A stretch of DNA of 19,671 nucleotides, from assembly GCF_022511165.1 (NCBI RefSeq), contig NZ_JAFLSB010000028.1:1-19671 (forward strand), in the 5' to 3' direction. This DNA is from Helicobacter sp. (GTDB taxonomy: Bacteria; Campylobacterota; Campylobacteria; Campylobacterales; Helicobacteraceae). This document shows positions 17,399 through 19,671 of this stretch, in pieces (within the stretch, counting starts at the first letter, position 1; the number at the start of each line of letters is the position of its first letter). Below the pieces are notes generated by a model. The model was not told where the DNA came from. It saw only the letters and a list, made by a program, of their open reading frames with translations, and ran no database searches. The translations under genes were made by a program, and so were the position numbers.

Positions 17399-17607
17399 AA
17401 GATTCAGTTATAAAAGAAGAAGAGACGCAAAAAATTGCCAAAAGAGGCGTGAAAATCGCGCTATTTTGCGTTTTTATCACCTTGCTTTTAAGCCTTATTA
17501 ATATTTACATACTCATTAATCAAATTAGTGCAACTGCGGCAATGAGTAAAGAAATTAAAGTGTTACAAGAAAAACTAGGTATCCAAAGACAGGCTTTAGA
17601 AGACTAA
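17395..17607 (+). CDS. Small single-pass membrane protein with coiled-coil tail
   Basis: This 70-residue protein has a charged N-terminus (about 1-19), one hydrophobic helix (about 20-43, IALFCVFITLLLSLINIYIL) and a heptad-like C-terminal stretch (about 50-68) able to form a coiled coil. It has no enzymatic motif. The ATGA overlap with znuB shows that it is a real, coupled gene. It could be an accessory subunit of the transporter or an unrelated small membrane protein. The layout resembles FtsB/FtsL-like proteins in outline, but I see no specific similarity. It ends 18 bases before the RNA-repair gene. Confidence 0.75.
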   Translation: MKDSVIKEEETQKIAKRGVKIALFCVFITLLLSLINIYILINQISATAAMSKEIKVLQEKLGIQRQALED

Positions 17608-17625
17608 CATTATGAGCAGTAAAAA

Positions 17626-19671
17626 ATGCGTATTTTAGCTCTTATGCGCGGAATCCCTGCGAGTGGCAAAAGCACTTGGATTAAAAATATGGGATTAAGC
17701 GAATACACGCTAAGCGCAGATTCTTTGCGCCTTATGGCAAGCTCTCCTATTCTTTTGCCTCAAATTACCTCTAAAGCTCCTTGCATAGAATCTGCAGATT
17801 CTCACACATTAGATTCATATATTACTAGCGGAATCAATCAACAAAATGACAAGCAAGTATGGAAATTCCTTTTTGCCCTCCTTGAAATGCGCTTGAAACA
17901 AGGAGATTTTACGATTATTGATGCCACACATACAAGTATAAAAGCCTTGCGCGCTTATGAAGCACTTGCAAACACTTATCGTTATCGCCTCATTGTGATA
18001 GATTTTAGCCATATTCCCCTAGAATTAGCCTTGCAGCGCAATGCCAATAGAGGCTATAAATCTGTGCCTAAGCATATTTTAGAATCTATGTATAAAACTC
18101 TGCAAGATTCTTTGTTTCAGCCTTTGCCCTCGCGCTATACACTCATTAAAGCCGATGAGATAAGCTCTTTGCAAGAACATTCTATGCTGCATTTTGCTCC
18201 ACTTAATCTTAATGCCTATACACAAATCCACCATATAGGCGATATTCACGGCTGTTTTGAGACACTTTTGCATTATCTTATTTTGACAAACTCCTTAACA
18301 TATTCCTTACAAGAAGCTTTGCAACTTTTAGAGCAATCACATTTTGAATCTTCAATATGCGCTTTGTTTCTCAATCCAAAAGCCTATTATATTTTCTTAG
18401 GAGATTATATTGATAGAGGCACTCAAAACGCAAAAGTCGTGCAATTTTTATTAGGCATTATGGATTTGCCAAATGTCTGTTTGCTTGAAGGCAATCACGA
18501 GCGTTGGCTCTATAAATGGGGAAAAGAAGAGCTAGATATCAATGATTTTAGCACCTTTACGCTCAAAGATTTAGAAAATGGCGGTATAACAAGCAAGGAC
18601 ACTCACAGGCTATATGCTAAGCTGCGTCAGTGCGCGTATTATACTTATGATGAAAAAATCATCTTATGCACGCACGGAGGGCTTCCTACGCTGCCAAATA
18701 ACCTCTTGCTTGTGGCTACAAAGCAGCTTATTTATGGGAGTGGCGGATATGAAGATATGCAAGAGTGCGCAAAAAGCTTTAACTTAAGCACAGATTCTCA
18801 CACCTATCAAGTTTTTGGGCATAGAAATAGAGAAAAACTCCCTATGTGCGTATATGAAAGAAATTTTGCACTTGAGGGAGGCGTAGAGTTTGGTGGGGCG
18901 TTGCGTGTGGCGATTCTAGCAAAAAGCCCTTTGAACTTCTGTGTGCCAAAGGCTCATACCCACATTGCAAAAACCCCTAAGTTCCTCGAGCAAAGCCCAC
19001 TTATGGGGGTTATACAGGATAATTTCACACAAATATATATGCAAAACAAACACAATCTCCCCGCCCTCAATGCGCGTAAGGATTCACGCACGACCTTTGC
19101 GTTTTTGCAAAAGCTCCGCTCAACTTCACTCATTAAAGAGCGGAAGTTTGGGCAAATTTCAAGCTTTAATTTTACCAAAGAAGCATTTTTTGATAAAAGA
19201 TGGAATGCCCTTACTTGCAAGGCGCGGGGCTTATTTATCGATACACATCATTTCTGCATTTGCGCAAGGAGCTATGATAAGTTTTTTAACTACAAGGAGC
19301 GTGAAGAGACAAGTGAAGAATCTTTAAAAGAGAAATTGGTATATCCTGTAAATGTATTTGTTAAAGAAAATGGTTTTTTGGGGATTATGAGTGCTTGTGA
19401 GGGCGGGGAGAGCAAAAGTGCCAAGAGATGCGAGCTGCAGGAGTTTTTTATCACATCAAAAACCGACCCCACGAGCCATTATGCGCTCATCGCGCGTCAT
19501 ATCATTGCAGAATCTCTTAAAACAAAGCAAGATTCTGCAATGCGTATCGCCACACTCCACAAAGAGCTTCAAACACGCAATCTTAGCCTTGTCTTTGAAG
19601 TGATACACCCACAAGATGATCCACATATTATCGCTTATGAAAAGCCTCAAGTGATTTTACTTGATGCAATT
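17626..19671 (+). CDS. Polynucleotide kinase-phosphatase-RNA ligase fusion (RNA repair), 3' end outside window
   Basis: The frame has no stop from 17626 to the last base (682 codons). Residues 1-170 are a T4 Pnkp-like 5'-kinase: P-loop GIPASGKSTW (9-18), D32 and R35 in SADSLR, and NRGYKSVPKHILESMYK as in T4 Pnkp. Residues about 200-430 are a calcineurin-type metallophosphoesterase: GDIHGC (205-210), GDYIDRG (259-265), GNHE (289-292), THGG (349-352), GHRN (398-401). Residues from about 500 begin an RNA ligase of T4 Rnl1/fungal Trl1 type: KARGLFID (532-539), ARSYDKFFN (547-555), nucleotidyl motif KENG (K580) and FEV (657-659). The protein should heal 5'-OH and 2',3'-cyclic phosphate ends and seal them. 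A stop codon at 17620-17622 fixes the start at ATG 17626, which has no strong Shine-Dalgarno. Motifs IV and V of the ligase would lie past the window. Confidence 0.92.
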   Translation, partial: MRILALMRGIPASGKSTWIKNMGLSEYTLSADSLRLMASSPILLPQITSKAPCIESADSHTLDSYITSGINQQNDKQVWKFLFALLEMRLKQGDFTIIDATHTSIKALRAYEALANTYRYRLIVIDFSHIPLELALQRNANRGYKSVPKHILESMYKTLQDSLFQPLPSRYTLIKADEISSLQEHSMLHFAPLNLNAYTQIHHIGDIHGCFETLLHYLILTNSLTYSLQEALQLLEQSHFESSICALFLNPKAYYIFLGDYIDRGTQNAKVVQFLLGIMDLPNVCLLEGNHERWLYKWGKEELDINDFSTFTLKDLENGGITSKDTHRLYAKLRQCAYYTYDEKIILCTHGGLPTLPNNLLLVATKQLIYGSGGYEDMQECAKSFNLSTDSHTYQVFGHRNREKLPMCVYERNFALEGGVEFGGALRVAILAKSPLNFCVPKAHTHIAKTPKFLEQSPLMGVIQDNFTQIYMQNKHNLPALNARKDSRTTFAFLQKLRSTSLIKERKFGQISSFNFTKEAFFDKRWNALTCKARGLFIDTHHFCICARSYDKFFNYKEREETSEESLKEKLVYPVNVFVKENGFLGIMSACEGGESKSAKRCELQEFFITSKTDPTSHYALIARHIIAESLKTKQDSAMRIATLHKELQTRNLSLVFEVIHPQDDPHIIAYEKPQVILLDAI
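17787..17802. repeat. 16-bp perfect palindrome made of two inverted AGATTCT words
   Basis: AGAATCTGCAGATTCT reads identically on both strands. It lies in the kinase coding region of the RNA-repair gene, in the polar insert after the catalytic D-x-x-R segment. It may be a chance product of the abundance of this 7-mer, or a protein-binding or cruciform site. Confidence 0.8.
19503..19542. repeat. Perfect 13-bp inverted repeat inside the ligase domain
   Basis: CATTGCAGAATCT (19503-19515) is the exact reverse complement of AGATTCTGCAATG (19530-19542), with a 14-base spacer. No T-run follows, so it is not an ordinary terminator. In the mRNA it would form a stable stem within the ligase coding region, between motif I and motif III. 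Confidence 0.8.

Noticed and set aside
18941..19327. 128-codon plus-strand frame within the RNA-repair gene
   Set aside because: It overlaps the ligase region in another frame. The frame starting at 17626 carries all the conserved motifs.
1..19671. Mobile elements, CRISPR arrays, tRNA or rRNA genes
   Set aside because: I saw no transposase, direct-repeat array, cloverleaf or rRNA-like sequence on either strand.

Overview
The window looks like a chromosomal segment of a Helicobacter species, probably one of the enterohepatic group. It is AT-rich. The flagellin is of the FlaB type behind a sigma-54 promoter. The order topA / flaB / flagellin-modifying Maf protein matches the H. pylori block I recall as HP0116-HP0115-HP0114. 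A CcdA, dihydroorotase-like and amidohydrolase set recalls HP0265-HP0267. I see no insertion sequences, tRNAs, rRNAs or CRISPR repeats.

Layout. Bases 1-81 hold the tail of an unidentified plus-strand gene ending in a hairpin. topA (minus, 132-2351) is divergent from flaB (plus, 2559-4103), which is followed by a Maf-family flagellin glycosyltransferase (4137-6035) and a terminator-like hairpin. A gene-poor gap of about 260 bases separates these from a minus-strand pair: a small outer-membrane protein (6332-6940) and its upstream neighbour, a DEAD-box RNA helicase (6943-8490). A divergent promoter region (8491-8649) then starts a tightly packed plus-strand cluster running to the window end. 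Its genes are ccdA-like, a degenerate dihydroorotase, an MscS channel, an amidohydrolase, a low-molecular-weight protein tyrosine phosphatase, an ArsC/Spx-like protein, an NlpC/P60 lipoprotein, znuA, znuC, znuB, a 70-residue membrane protein, and a large open-ended gene. Most neighbours overlap by 1-4 bases or sit within 20 bases of each other, so one long transcript is likely.

The most interesting gene is the last one (17626 to the window end, at least 682 codons, no stop seen). Translating it by hand shows three RNA-repair modules in one polypeptide. They are a T4 Pnkp-like 5'-polynucleotide kinase, a calcineurin-type metallophosphoesterase of the bacterial Pnkp kind, and the start of an RNA ligase domain with T4 Rnl1 / fungal Trl1-like motifs (nucleotidyl lysine predicted at K580). 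This would be an all-in-one end-healing and sealing enzyme, plausibly for repair of tRNAs cut by anticodon nucleases.

Other points of interest are a strongly over-represented 7-mer (AGATTCT / AGAATCT, about 34 copies), which also forms inverted pairs; a dihydroorotase homologue that has lost its metal site; and a ZnuA whose first usual zinc-binding His is Glu.
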